Made by a program: the position numbers and the translations under genes. Of a stretch of DNA of 64,000 nt, positions 33,284 through 43,824 are shown piece by piece. Within the stretch, counting starts at the first letter, position 1. Every line of letters starts with the position of its first letter. Origin of the DNA: SLRI01 sp942491185 (GTDB lineage: Bacteria; Pseudomonadota; Alphaproteobacteria; Geminicoccales; Geminicoccaceae); NCBI GenBank assembly GCA_942491185.1, contig CALOAB010000028.1:124001-188000 (forward strand), written 5' to 3'. The notes beneath the pieces were generated by a model. That model was not told the DNA's origin and searched no databases. It saw only the letters and a list, made by a program, of their open reading frames with translations.

Positions 33284-34696
33284 TTATTTTGTCAGGACAA
33301 GTCCCGGAGGTGACCATGTGCCGTCGAGGGCTGCATCTTTGGGCCAGTAGAGACGCATGACCATGTAGATCGGGCCGTCCGGAGCGGGCAGCCAGTTGGC
33401 TTTGGCGACCGGATCGATGGGTTCGTCCTTCTGGACATAGAGGGTGAGCGAGCCGTCATCATTGGTTTTGAGATCGGGCAGCATCGGTGAGTTGATCAGG
33501 TAGCGGTTGATTGGGTTTTCGATCAGAAGCTGGGTCTTGCCGTCGTACATCGTGACCGACCAGAAGGCGTTGACCGGGGGCAGGCCGTCTTTGGGGAAAG
33601 TCATGGTGTAGCTGTTGGCGGCGCTGTCCAGCATGTCGTCGTTGGCGTCTTTGCGGGTGATGGCGTAGGCGGCTTCCTTCGGGTCGTTGGCGAGAATGCC
33701 GGCGACCGCGACGGCGGCGCGCTGCGCCCAATCGCCGTTGTACACCGCGCGGTCACCGATGCCGGAGGTCACGAAGGTCCAGCCTTCGACGGATTTTCCG
33801 ATGGTTGCCAGCTTGGCTCTGATCGCTTCTTCTGCCGGCGCCTTGACTGCGGCCATGGCGGCCTTGTCCGCGTCGGTCAGATTGACGGCGGGGAAGGGTT
33901 TGCCGGATTCTATCCCGATGCTGGCGAATTTTTCGCGCAAGGGGATTTCGACCTCAGCCGGGCCAATGGGTGGGGCGAACTGGAGCAGGAAGGCGAGGTT
34001 GGGGAAGACGTTGGTTTTTTCGGTGGTGTTGTCCACGGCGGGCCAGTCGATGGCGGGCGCGGCGGCCGGGGCCTCGGTGCCGAGGAAGGCGGAGAGCGGC
34101 TTGGCCTCATACTTGGCCTGGATCGCCTTCACGTTGTCGATGTCGCCTGGGTTGAACAGCTGGGTTCGGAATGTCGCGAGGGCAAATTCTGTTTCTGAAG
34201 TGAAGACTTTCGCTACGCCTGAAGGCGTCTCGCCGGTCCAGTCGGGACCCGCGACGCCATAGCAGCCCGCGCCGTTCCCGGTTGCGCGGCTGCCGATGTA
34301 GCCGAAGTTGAACGTGTAGAGCGAGGTGAGCATGACCGAGTAGTAACGATCCTTCTCGATCTCTGGCACGCAGATGACCACCGGTTCGGCCCGCAGGTCC
34401 ATCCAGAGCCAAGAATAGGGGGTGTCGCTGTTTGGCGTGACGATGGCCGTGTCGGCCGGGGTGTAGACCGTCGGGATGTTGTCGATGGTGTTGAACGGGG
34501 CCTTGAACTGGCTGCCGCCCTCGTCGATCGCGTACTGGTACATGATCTTGTAGATCATCGACATGGGTAGGCCGTAGAGGAGCGCTTCTTCGGCAATCGG
34601 TTTGATCGCATCGGTCGGGGCAGCATTCTGGGCGTTCACGGGCATTGCAAGCGCGAGGCCGGAAACCAGCGTCGCTGCCAGGTAGTGCAATTTCAT
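33284..34696 (-). CDS. Secreted DUF1254/DUF1214 protein 1
   Basis: A 470-residue exported protein of unknown function. The signal peptide (ATLVSGLALAMPVNAQ) is followed by a DUF1254 domain (about 40-170: NSDTPYSWLWMDLRAEPVVI, RYYSVMLTSLYTFNFGYIGS) and a C-terminal DUF1214 domain (about 350-460: NAFWSVTMYDGKTQLLIENP, GPIYMVMRLYWPKDAALDG). It belongs to a different subgroup from its two neighbours. Codon use is visibly less GC-biased than in the hut genes. It is the last gene of a three-gene row with gaps of about 60 bases, and two broken tails of further paralogues follow it. Confidence 0.85.
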   Translation of the reverse strand: MKLHYLAATLVSGLALAMPVNAQNAAPTDAIKPIAEEALLYGLPMSMIYKIMYQYAIDEGGSQFKAPFNTIDNIPTVYTPADTAIVTPNSDTPYSWLWMDLRAEPVVICVPEIEKDRYYSVMLTSLYTFNFGYIGSRATGNGAGCYGVAGPDWTGETPSGVAKVFTSETEFALATFRTQLFNPGDIDNVKAIQAKYEAKPLSAFLGTEAPAAAPAIDWPAVDNTTEKTNVFPNLAFLLQFAPPIGPAEVEIPLREKFASIGIESGKPFPAVNLTDADKAAMAAVKAPAEEAIRAKLATIGKSVEGWTFVTSGIGDRAVYNGDWAQRAAVAVAGILANDPKEAAYAITRKDANDDMLDSAANSYTMTFPKDGLPPVNAFWSVTMYDGKTQLLIENPINRYLINSPMLPDLKTNDDGSLTLYVQKDEPIDPVAKANWLPAPDGPIYMVMRLYWPKDAALDGTWSPPGLVLTK

Positions 34697-34752
34697 GAAA
34701 ATGGTCCTCTGGATTGATGCCCGCGGAATAGCCCCGCGGGCAGGGGTAGCTC

Positions 34753-36252
34753 TTATTCAGCCAGTTCAATCTCTCCCGGCCGCCAGGTCTTGTTGATCCA
34801 AGGCTCCAGTGGGCCGTACATGCGCAGGATCGTGAACCAGCTCTTGCCCGGAAGGGTCTGGACCCAGTTGCCTTCCTTACCCTCGGGCGCTTCGGGGCCG
34901 AAGTAGACGTCGTAGGAGCCGTCGGCGTTCTTTGACATCCCTTCGCTCTGGCTGCCCACGGTCGGGAACTTCTGTCCGGTCTGCAGCAACGAACGTGTCT
35001 GGGTGTCGTAAATCGTGACGGCCCAGAAATTGTTGACTGGCACGTCTTTGGGAAGAGTCAGCTTGTAGGTTTTTGATCCGTCAAATGCCTTCTTATCGGC
35101 ATCCAGATAGGCCATGGCGTAGTCAGATCCTTCTCCGGCCCGAGTGGTTGCCATCGCCGGGGTCACGCCGGTGTAGTTGAAATAGAACAGGACCCGTGCG
35201 TCCAGGTTCATCGTGCCATCCGACTCGAACGACGTGTTCTTGTTGGCGTAGGCGGTTATCCAGGCGCTGTCCGTGTCGGGGTAGATGTAGACGCCGCCAA
35301 TGCGGGGCTGATAGGTGATTGCCCGGGCCGTCGCGTTGCCGATGGTTGCGGCTTCGCCCAGGAGCTTCTTCATCCGGTCATCGGGATTGAAGGGTTCACC
35401 CTTGACGATGCCGATCGATGCCAGAAGCCCGCGCGCTTCCGGACCGATGGCATCGATGGGTTCTTCCTGAACCACCTCATTGAGACCCTCGAAGAAGCTG
35501 AAGTCATTCGGCGAAATGGTGTTGTAGCTCACGCCCGAGAGGTCGATGAACTCCGTTTCGGGCGGATTTGCCGCCTGCGCCAGTGGGTAGACCTTCAGGT
35601 GCGTCTTGATGTTCTCGACCGCGGGCGCGAGGCCTTTCGCGATGGAGGCGCGCAGAAACACCAGGTTGCTGTACGTATCCGATTTTATCACGAAGTACCC
35701 GTCCGGCACCTCACCCGCATGATCCGGCGGCAGGAACAGGTATTTGCCGCCCTTGCCCTTGTCCGGCCCGATCAAGCCAAGGTTTTCGACGAACCTGAAC
35801 CAGGCGTCATCGACAAACCCCAACATGCCGGGGGGAAGTTCGATGACCAGCGGACCTTCCTTTTTCAGGTCGATATAGCCCAGCGAATACAGCGTGGACG
35901 TGTTCCCGGTCAGATACAGGGATTCCGGCTGGAGCATTTGCGCGGTGATGGTGAACTTGTTCGAGGCGTCCGCACCGATGCCCGCATTGCCGGTTCGCAT
36001 GGCGTAAATCGACGCGGCACCCTGATTGTCGAGAAACACCTGGACGCCGCGCATGCGGTCGAGGTTGTCGTAGACGGTCGATACCGTCTCGTCGGTCGGC
36101 ACGCCGTCGAAGAACTCCAGCGTGCCGATGGACGTCTCGACGGTGTCAGGGATCGAGAGCGAGTCGAGGGTCTCCTGCGACACCTCGGCCTGCGCCGCGG
36201 CAGAGAGGAGAAGGGCGAAGGCCAAACCGCCAGCCAGCGATCGGTTACGCAT
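34753..36252 (-). CDS. Secreted DUF1254/DUF1214 protein 2
   Basis: A 499-residue exported protein. The signal peptide ends near LLLSAAAQAE. Domain 1 (about 45-175) has GTLEFFDGVPTDETVSTVYD, ESLYLTGNTSTLYSLGYIDL and KGGKYLFLPPDHAG. Domain 2 (about 380-490) has NNFWAVTIYDTQTRSLLQT and SWFTILRMYGPLEPWINKTW. It shares this plan with the next gene upstream (36313-37938) and clearly arose by duplication. Function is unknown: members of this family are secreted and often occur in sets. Lower GC than the flanking housekeeping genes suggests transfer. Confidence 0.85.
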   Translation of the reverse strand: MRNRSLAGGLAFALLLSAAAQAEVSQETLDSLSIPDTVETSIGTLEFFDGVPTDETVSTVYDNLDRMRGVQVFLDNQGAASIYAMRTGNAGIGADASNKFTITAQMLQPESLYLTGNTSTLYSLGYIDLKKEGPLVIELPPGMLGFVDDAWFRFVENLGLIGPDKGKGGKYLFLPPDHAGEVPDGYFVIKSDTYSNLVFLRASIAKGLAPAVENIKTHLKVYPLAQAANPPETEFIDLSGVSYNTISPNDFSFFEGLNEVVQEEPIDAIGPEARGLLASIGIVKGEPFNPDDRMKKLLGEAATIGNATARAITYQPRIGGVYIYPDTDSAWITAYANKNTSFESDGTMNLDARVLFYFNYTGVTPAMATTRAGEGSDYAMAYLDADKKAFDGSKTYKLTLPKDVPVNNFWAVTIYDTQTRSLLQTGQKFPTVGSQSEGMSKNADGSYDVYFGPEAPEGKEGNWVQTLPGKSWFTILRMYGPLEPWINKTWRPGEIELAE

Positions 36253-36312
36253 GAAAAGCTCCTAGTATGGTCTGAAGTGAATAACCGGCGCTAATGGCCT
36301 GCCACTTGGAGC

Positions 36313-37938
36313 CTACCCAGCCACCTCGATCTCGCTCGGCCGCCAAGACTTGTCGAAGAAGGACGGCAGCGGGCTGTAGAGGCGAAGGATCGTGAACCAG
36401 CCTTTCTCGGGGTCGGTCTGGATCCAGTTGCCGGGCGCCACGCCTGCGGGCTGCTCGGGCGCGAACCAGACTGTCGTCGAGCCGTCGTCCGCGACCTCGG
36501 CTGCCGGTGTCGGGTAGCTCTGGCTGCCGGCACGCGGGAATTTCTGCGGCGTCTGCAGCATCGAGCGGGTCTGGTTGTCGTAGACCGTGAACGACCAGAA
36601 CGCCTTCGCCGGGATGTCCTTGGGCAACGTCACCTTGTAGGTCTTCGCCCCGTCGAAAGGAGTGTCCGCGGCGTCCAGGAATGCCATCAGATATTGCGAG
36701 CCGACCTCCGGGATGCGCATGACCATCCCCGGGCTGTCGAGCGTGTAGGCGTAGTAGAAGGCGGTGCGGGAATCGAGCGTGCGCGCCCCGGTCGGCGGGA
36801 ACGGCTTGAACATGCCGTCCTCGAACAGCGGCGGCGGCGTCTCGAACAAGGCACCGCCCTGGAACAACATGTTCCCCCAGTTCGAGCCCTCGTAATAGGC
36901 CCATGACGGCTGCTTCTCGGCGAACTGCCATTGCAGCGCGCGGCCGAAGCCCTGCCCGACCATGGCGGCATCGGTGAGGATCTTCTTCATCCGATCGTCC
37001 GGCGCGAACGGCTTCCCGTGAACGATCCCGATCGCCGCGAGCTGCCCGGCCAGCTCCACATCGTAGCTCGTTGCCGGCTCGTTCTGGACGTTCTCGTTGA
37101 TCATCTCGAAGAAGCCGTAGTCGCTGGGCGGAATGGTGTTGAAGGCCATGCCGCTGGCGTTGATGAACTTGGTCTCGGGGATCTCCGGCTCGCCGGCCAA
37201 TCGCACCTCGCCCTCCAATGCCTCGGCGATGGGCGTGCCGAAGCTTCCGGCCTTGTAGGGATAAAACTTCAGGTTCTGCTTGATGTTCTCAACCGCAGGC
37301 TTGGGATCGTCGCCGTTCGCGATGAACGCCCGAAGCGCGTAAAGCACTGTGTTGGTCTTCGCATGCGCGACGAAGTAGCCACCTTGCGGCAGCGGGCCAT
37401 CGTAGTCGGGGCCGACGATCAGGTACTTGCCGCCGAGGCCCCGATCCGGGCCGGGCCGCCCGATGTCGGTCACCCACTGGAACCACATGTCGTTGATGGC
37501 ACCGAGCCCACCAGTGGGCTGGTCGATCACGATGGGCCCGTCCGTCAGATCGAGATATCCGAGGTAATAGACGGTGTCGGCGTTCGCGGTCAGAAACAGC
37601 GAGCTCGAATCCATCAGCTCCTCGAAGATGACGACGTCGCCGCTCCCAGCACCGACGCTCTGGAAGCCCTTGACCAGGCCCAACGCCGAAGCGCCGCGGA
37701 AGCTGTTATTGTAGACGTTGAGGGCGCGCGTGAAGTCGATCGTGTCGTAGATCGTCGATGCCGTGGCGTCGCTCGGGACGCCATTCTCGAAGTCCAGCGT
37801 GCCGATCCGCGTCTCGACCGAATCGGGCGCGCCGAGCGATTGCACCACCTCCGACGACACGTCGGCCAGTGCGGGAGCCCACGCGGGCACAAGTCCGAGC
37901 GCGAGCAGCAGTCCGGTAGCGGTCATGGTACGGCTCAT
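36313..37938 (-). CDS. Secreted DUF1254/DUF1214 protein 3
   Basis: A 541-residue exported protein, the first and longest of the three. The signal peptide is TATGLLLALGLVPAWAPALA. Domain 1 has GTLDFENGVPSDATASTIYD, SLFLTANADTVYYLGYLDL and LGGKYLIVGPDYDG. Domain 2 has KAFWSFTVYDNQTRSMLQTP and GWFTILRLYSPLPSFFDKSW. A broken outer-membrane transporter gene lies just upstream on the same strand, so the row may once have been a secretion or uptake operon. This gene is as GC-rich as the core genome, unlike the two downstream. Confidence 0.87.
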   Translation of the reverse strand: MSRTMTATGLLLALGLVPAWAPALADVSSEVVQSLGAPDSVETRIGTLDFENGVPSDATASTIYDTIDFTRALNVYNNSFRGASALGLVKGFQSVGAGSGDVVIFEELMDSSSLFLTANADTVYYLGYLDLTDGPIVIDQPTGGLGAINDMWFQWVTDIGRPGPDRGLGGKYLIVGPDYDGPLPQGGYFVAHAKTNTVLYALRAFIANGDDPKPAVENIKQNLKFYPYKAGSFGTPIAEALEGEVRLAGEPEIPETKFINASGMAFNTIPPSDYGFFEMINENVQNEPATSYDVELAGQLAAIGIVHGKPFAPDDRMKKILTDAAMVGQGFGRALQWQFAEKQPSWAYYEGSNWGNMLFQGGALFETPPPLFEDGMFKPFPPTGARTLDSRTAFYYAYTLDSPGMVMRIPEVGSQYLMAFLDAADTPFDGAKTYKVTLPKDIPAKAFWSFTVYDNQTRSMLQTPQKFPRAGSQSYPTPAAEVADDGSTTVWFAPEQPAGVAPGNWIQTDPEKGWFTILRLYSPLPSFFDKSWRPSEIEVAG

Positions 37939-38002
37939 CGATGGAAACTCCCGTTTGTGAATGGGGACCCCTGGCGTGGTCTCAGCGCATCGCCATGGGC
38001 AA

Positions 38003-38440
38003 TCATTTCGGAAACAAGAACTGCACCTGGAGCCTGAGCGTCCAGTCTGCCGTCGCGCCGTCGTCCGGCTTGACCACGTAGTAGAAGGCTTGCGCCTGCA
38101 AATTGACCGGCAGCTTGCCGATATGAATGAGCCGGCCGCCGCCGCCGACGACGGACTCGGTGAACGTGTTGTCTTTGCCGTCTGCCTGCCAATCAGCGGT
38201 CATCACCGGCGAACTCGACAGATACCAGCCATGGTCGAAATAGTCGTTCAAAAACGGCTGGACGGTGGTCAGGCTGACATCCTCGCGATCGCTCTTGCCG
38301 GAGAACGACCAGAGCTGCGTGGCAACGGCACCGTAGACCCACTTGCCGGGCATCGCCAGGACCACCGCCGCCGGGCCGGCGCTCCATTTCTGCGTGCCGA
38401 GGTCCTTGCCATTGGTCGATACCCAAGTGGCATCGGGCTC
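38003..38440 (-). pseudogene. C-terminal remnant of an outer-membrane transporter-like protein
   Basis: From 38365 the frame reads MVLAMPGKWVYGAVATQLWS to TLRLQVQFLFPK. The family sequence extends upstream without a start codon (DATWVSTNGKDLGTQKWSAG) to an in-frame TAA near 38440. The alternating beta-strand pattern and the terminal FLFPK match the outer-membrane 'transporter / neuromedin U-like' group, normally about 280-330 residues long. About 140 residues remain, so the N-terminal half is lost. Translation from the internal ATG at 38365 (120 residues) is possible but would not form a barrel. Confidence 0.7.
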
Positions 38441-38679
38441 TTACACGCGCGATGGGGAAAGAACTTCACTCTGCGCGCCAAAAAAAGACCGTGCTCGCGA
38501 GCTTCCGCAGCGCAAGGTCCGCCAGAAGCCGACCGTGCTTGCGCCCTTCGCCAACGAACCGGGGTCAGGGCCCTGGTCTCGCTCGGCCACCCGGTCCTGG
38601 AAAGGTAAGGCTCGACCAGACAGGCGGGTCGCACAGATGATGGACGGGTCCCGATGCCGTCGGCCGTATCGAGCGCCGC
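38441..38679. other. Gene-free stretch between broken transporter and phoB
   Basis: About 240 bases with no supported gene. It contains a run of seven A (AAAAAAA) and the GC-rich GGGGTCAGGGCCCTGG. I see no terminal inverted repeats or transposase remnant. It marks the junction where the transporter gene lost its 5' half. Confidence 0.5.
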
Positions 38680-39404
38680 TCAGCCGTCCTCGTCGCTGGT
38701 CGCAGGCTCGCTCATCGAGCTCTTGTCGAGCGAGTAGCCCTCGGCGCGGACGGTGCGCAGGAGGTCGCTGGTATTGCCGACATTGATGGCCCGGCGCAGC
38801 CGGCGGATGGTGGCATCGACGGTCCGTGAGCTCGATGTCGAGATCGGTGCCCCAGACACGGTCGAGGAGCTGGCCGCGGCTGAAGACGCGGCCCGGGTTC
38901 TCGAGGAAATGGCGCAGCAGGCGAAACTCGGTGGGCGAGAGATGGACCTCGCTCTCGCCGCGAAAGACGCGGTGCGCGGCAAGATCCATCCGGAGATCGT
39001 GGAACTCCAGCACGTCCTCGGCGAAGGCCGGGACGCACCCGGCGCAGCACGGCGCGGATGCGGGCCACCAGCTCGGCCGGCGAGAAGGGCTTGGTGATGA
39101 AGTCGTCGGCGCCGGTGTCCAGGCCACGCAGCCGGTCCGGCTCCTCGCCCCTGGCCGTCAGCATGATGATCGGCACGTGTGCTGTCGCCTGGCGTCGTCG
39201 GAGCCGGCGGCAGAGCTCGAGCCCGGAGAGCTGCGGCAGCATCCAGTCGAGCAGGACGAGGTCGGGAACCCGCTCGTCGAGCATGAGGATCGCCTCCTCG
39301 CCGTCATAAGCCGCGGCGACCTCGAACCCGGCGGCACCGAGGTTGTACGACAGGAGCTTTTGGATCGGTGGTTCGTCCTCGACCACCAAGATCAGCGGTT
39401 TCAC
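38680..39404 (-). pseudogene. phoB: PhoB response regulator with two +1 frameshifts
   Basis: Phosphate-regulon activator. The receiver domain is intact from the GTG at 39404: MKPLILVVEDEPPIQKLLSY, LVLLDWMLPQLSGLE with the phospho-Asp, and the FITKPFSPAELVARIRAVL segment. Near 39030 the frame shifts by one base and continues as AFAEDVLEFHDLRMDLAAHR and SPTEFRLLRHFLENPGRVFS. Near 38828 it shifts again to RTVDATIRRLRRAINVGNT and GYSLDKSS before the stop at 38680. Both shifts act like single inserted bases. Without them this would be a normal PhoB of about 240 residues. As written, no DNA-binding domain is made. It overlaps the phoU stop (GTGA). Confidence 0.85.
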
Positions 39405-40119
39405 TGCTCGTCTTCCGGCTCGCTGGTGCGGCGCAGCCGATTGATCTGCACGCCATGCACCATGTAGTGGACCTTCTCGGCGATGTTGGTGGCGTGGTCG
39501 CCGATCCGCTCGATGTTCTTGGCGATGAACAGCAGATCGATGGCCGTCGAGGTGGTTCGCGGGTCCTCGAGGATGAAGGTGATGAGCTCGCGAAACAGGC
39601 TGTCATACTGGTCGTCGACCAGCGACGTCGCGATGCCAGACCTCCATGGCCTTGTCGGCGTCGCGGGCGATGTAGCAGTCGAGCACGTCCTTGAGCATCG
39701 CTTGTGCGGTCGCCGCCATGCGCGGGATGGCGACGATGGGCTTGAGCGGCGGTGCGGTGCTCAGCCGGCGCGAGCGCTTGGCGATGCTCTTGGCATAGTC
39801 GCTGACGCGCTCGAGGTCGTTCGACAGCTTGAGCGACATCGCAATCACCCGAAGATCGACCGCCATCGGCTGACGCGTGGCGAGCAGGCGGATCGCGTGC
39901 TGGTCGATCTCCTCCTCGAGCCGGTCGACGACCTGATCGGCCTCGATGACCTGCTCGGCCAGCTCGTCGTCACGCTCGATCAGTGCCCTCAGCGCCAGCG
40001 CGATCTGCTGCTCCGCGTGAGCGCCCATCTGCACGATCTGCCCGGTCAGCTCGGCCAGCTCCTCGTCGAAGGAGTGCACGGTGTGCTTGCGCTGCATGGC
40101 CTCGGTGGGGTTGTCCATG
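39401..40119 (-). pseudogene. phoU: PhoU phosphate signalling protein with one +1 frameshift
   Basis: Negative regulator that links the Pst transporter to PhoR. From ATG 40119 the frame reads MDNPTEAMQRKHTVHSFDEE, KLSNDLERVSDYAKSIAKRS and up to ADKAMEVWHRDVA, then is lost near 39620. One base later it resumes as VDDQYDSLFRELITFILEDP and ERIGDHATNIAEKVHYMVHG before the stop at 39401. Both PhoU repeats, with the E/D-x-x-D metal motifs, would be intact if one base were removed. The shift is either real inactivation or an assembly error, as for phoB next door. Confidence 0.85.
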
Positions 40120-40132
40120 GTTCTCGCTTCCC

Positions 40133-40953
<821 letters not shown>

Positions 40954-40960
<7 letters not shown>

Positions 40961-42258
40961 TTGATCTGAAACCTCTGACGGAGAAAGACCGCGGTCGCGT
41001 TCATGATCACGAGGAACCCTAGTAGCACGACGATCGCTGCACTCGTGCGGGCGACGAAGCCGCGCTCGGGGCTGTCGAACCAGATGAAGATCTGCGTCGG
41101 CAGGGCGGTCGAGGGCGTGAGCATGCTGTCCGGGGCTGCTGTGATGAAGGCGTTCATGCCGATCAGCAGCAACGGCGCTGTCTCGCCCAGCGCTTGGGCC
41201 AGACCGATGATGGTGCCCGTGAGAATGCCCGGCATGGCGAGCGGCAGCACGTGGTGGGTCACCGTCTGCAGCCGCGATGCGCCGACGCCGAGCGCCGCCT
41301 CGCGGATCGAGGGCGGCACCTGCTTCAAGGCGGCGCGGGTGGCGATGATGATGGTCGGCAAGGTCATCAGCGACAGCACCATGCCGCCGACCAGCGGGGC
41401 CGAGCGCGGCAGGCCGAACACCTGGAGAAAGACGGCGAGGCCCAGGAGACCGAAGACGATCGACGGCACGGCCGCCAGGTTGTTGATGTTGACCTCGATG
41501 AAGTCGGTGAACCGGTTCTTGGGCGCGAACTCCTCGAGATAGATCGCAGCCGCGATGCCGGTCGGAAAGCTGATCAAGAAGCAGACGACGAGCAGGTAGA
41601 ACGAGCCCCAGAGCGCGCCCTTCAGGCCAGCGAGCTCGGGAAAGCGGCTGTCGGCCGCGGTGAACAGCGTCCAGTTGAAGGTCGAGCGCAGCCGGCCCTC
41701 GGCCACCAGCTCGTCATAGAGTGCTATCTGCTGGTCGTTGACGGTGCGCCGCGCTTCCGGCAGGTCGCGGTCGATCACACCCTTGCGCAGCTGGTCGATC
41801 GGGTCCGAGGCCGGCACCCAGACAGAGAAGGTCTGGCCGATCAACTCAGGCTCGGCGACCACCCGATCACGAACGTAGAACTGCGCGCCGTTGCTGATCA
41901 TCGCCTTGAGTCGACGCTGCTCGGCCGGGTTGTCGGCCTCGGGCGCCAGATCGAGCAACGCCTCGTCGACGAAATTGCCGTAGCGGCCGCGAAACGGGTC
42001 CTCGGGATCGACCGCATCGGCTGGGATGGTGACGTCGAGGCGGATCGAGGTCTGCGTCCAGGCGGTCCATGACGACGAGACGATGGAGCTCAGCAAGATC
42101 AGCAGGAGGCCCATGGCGATGACGACCGCACCGATGCCCATGGCCCAGAGCCGGGTGTCGGCCGCCCGACGCTGCCGCAAGCGGGCCTGCGCTTGCTCGG
42201 TGTTGGCCCAGCCGGTCTTCGGCAGCGGTAGCCCGGCGACGTCATTGGCGTCAGTCAT
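40954..42258 (-). CDS. pstA: Phosphate ABC transporter permease
   Basis: Inner-membrane permease, 434 residues. A long N-terminal region includes one helix (MGIGAVVIAMGLLLILLSSI) and a periplasmic domain of about 150 residues, as in alphaproteobacterial PstA. The conserved core follows: YLEEFAPKNRFTDFIEVNIN, NLAAVPSIVFGLLGLAVFL, and the coupling loop REAALGVGASRLQTVTHHVL. The end is LRQRFQIKW, a usual PstA C-terminus. It overlaps pstC by eight bases. Confidence 0.96.
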
Positions 42259-43639
42259 ATTGCTCTCGATACTTCTTCACGATCCTGAGCGCCAAGACGT
42301 TGAGCAGCAGGGTCGAGGTGAAAAGGACGAGGCCGAGGCCGAAGGCGGCCAGGGTTTTCGGGCTGTCGAACTCGGTGTCGCCGGTGAGCAGGGCCACGAT
42401 CTGCACGGTCGTGGTCGTCACCCCCTCGAGCGGGTTCAAGGTCAGGTTGGCGGTGAGCCCGGCTGCCATGACGACGATCATCGTCTCGCCGATCGCCCGG
42501 CTCATGGCGAGCAGCACGCCGCCCATGATGCCGGGCAGGGCTGCCGGCAGCAGCACCTGGCGGATGGTCTCGGACTTGGTGGCACCCAGGGCGGCCGAGC
42601 CGTCACGCAGCGATTGCGGCACGGCGTTCAAGGCGTCGTCGGCGAAGGACGAGATGAACGGGATCAGCATGATGCCCATCACCCCGCCGGCGACGATGGC
42701 GGCGGTGGGCGACATGTCGATGCCGAGCCAGGCCGCGATGTTGCGCAGGAACGGCGAGACCGTGATCACCGCGAAGAAGCCGTAGACGATGGTCGGGATG
42801 CCGGCCAGCACCTCGAGAACCGGCTTGATCGTCGCCCGTGCGGCCGGCGACGCGTATTCGGCCGTGTAGATGGCGGCCATGAGACCGACCGGCACCGCCA
42901 CGAACATGGCGCAGAGGCTGACGACGACCGTGCCCCAGAAGATCGGCACGGCACCAAAGGCGCCCGAGCCGCCGACCTGATCGGCGCGGATGGCGATCTG
43001 CGGGTCCCACTTGGTGCCGAACAGGAACTCGGTCACCGGCACCAGGGCGAAGAAGCGCAGGCTCTCGAAGATCAGCGAGACGAGAATACCGAGCGTCGTG
43101 AGGATCGCGACCAGCGAGCAGAACACCATGAGCCCGAAGATGATCGCCTCGACCCGGTGCCGCGCGCGAAAGCTGGGGGCGATCTGACCGCGCGCCCAGG
43201 TGAGCCCGGCAACGGCGAGCGCCATGACGAGCGCGAACACGGCGCCGCGAACGATCAGCCGGTAGGTGCCGAGCGTCTCGGCAGCGGCCAGGACCTCGGG
43301 CGGTGGCGTGCCGAAGGTCGTGCCTTGGGCCGCGTTCTTGATGCTGGACAGCAGCAGGTTGCGCTCGGGCGCGGTGATGTCGGTGGTCATCTCCGCCGGC
43401 AGGCTGCCCAAGAGCAGCGAGTCGATGATCGAGCCCTGGAAGAGAACGCCTGCCAGAAACAACACGAAGGCCGGCAGGCCCGCGAGCAACGCCACATAGT
43501 AGCCGTAATATTGGGGCAGGGTGGCGAGCCCACCGCCGGCGACGGCGCCGTCACGCAGCGCGAAGGCGCGTTGCCGGCCGAGCCAGTAGCCGATCGCGGC
43601 CAGCACGAGCAGCAAGGGGATGATCAGCGACTGAGACAT
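42251..43639 (-). CDS. pstC: Phosphate ABC transporter permease
   Basis: Partner permease of 462 residues, longer than E. coli PstC because of an N-terminal pair of helices (LIIPLLLVLAAIGYWLGRQR and YYGYYVALLAGLPAFVLFLA). The core has FGAVPIFWGTVVVSLCAMFV, IYTAEYASPAARATIKPVLE, VLAGIPTIVYGFFAVITVSP and the coupling loop LRDGSAALGATKSETIRQVL. It follows pstS after 185 bases that hold two hairpins. Confidence 0.96.
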   Translation of the reverse strand: MSQSLIIPLLLVLAAIGYWLGRQRAFALRDGAVAGGGLATLPQYYGYYVALLAGLPAFVLFLAGVLFQGSIIDSLLLGSLPAEMTTDITAPERNLLLSSIKNAAQGTTFGTPPPEVLAAAETLGTYRLIVRGAVFALVMALAVAGLTWARGQIAPSFRARHRVEAIIFGLMVFCSLVAILTTLGILVSLIFESLRFFALVPVTEFLFGTKWDPQIAIRADQVGGSGAFGAVPIFWGTVVVSLCAMFVAVPVGLMAAIYTAEYASPAARATIKPVLEVLAGIPTIVYGFFAVITVSPFLRNIAAWLGIDMSPTAAIVAGGVMGIMLIPFISSFADDALNAVPQSLRDGSAALGATKSETIRQVLLPAALPGIMGGVLLAMSRAIGETMIVVMAAGLTANLTLNPLEGVTTTTVQIVALLTGDTEFDSPKTLAAFGLGLVLFTSTLLLNVLALRIVKKYREQYD

Positions 43640-43724
43640 GCACTGGCGCTTTTTTGCTTGGCTGAAAGGATCAGCTGGGCTGGGCGGTGCGCCGCAACCG
43701 GGCGCGCATGTGGTGCCGATAGGG

Positions 43725-43808
43725 GGCGCCCAACACGGGCGCCGATCGAGAGGTGTGGCGACCGGTTGCCCGGATCACCACACCCACGAGGTCCGATCGT
43801 CGTCGGAC
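43725..43808 (-). promoter_or_regulatory. Two hairpins between pstS and pstC
   Basis: In transcript order there is GTCCGA-cgacga-TCGGAC (43791-43808), then GGCGCCC-gtgtt-GGGCGCC (43725-43743). Both have perfect arms and neither has a T-run. Such structures after pstS often stabilise or partly end the transcript so that the receptor is made in excess over the permease. Confidence 0.45.
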
Positions 43809-43824
43809 AGTCGAGCCGCAAGGC

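Noticed and set aside
38441..38679. Possible insertion-sequence remnant (GGGGTCAGGGCCCTGG and an A-run)
   Set aside because: No terminal inverted repeats, target duplication or transposase fragment could be found.
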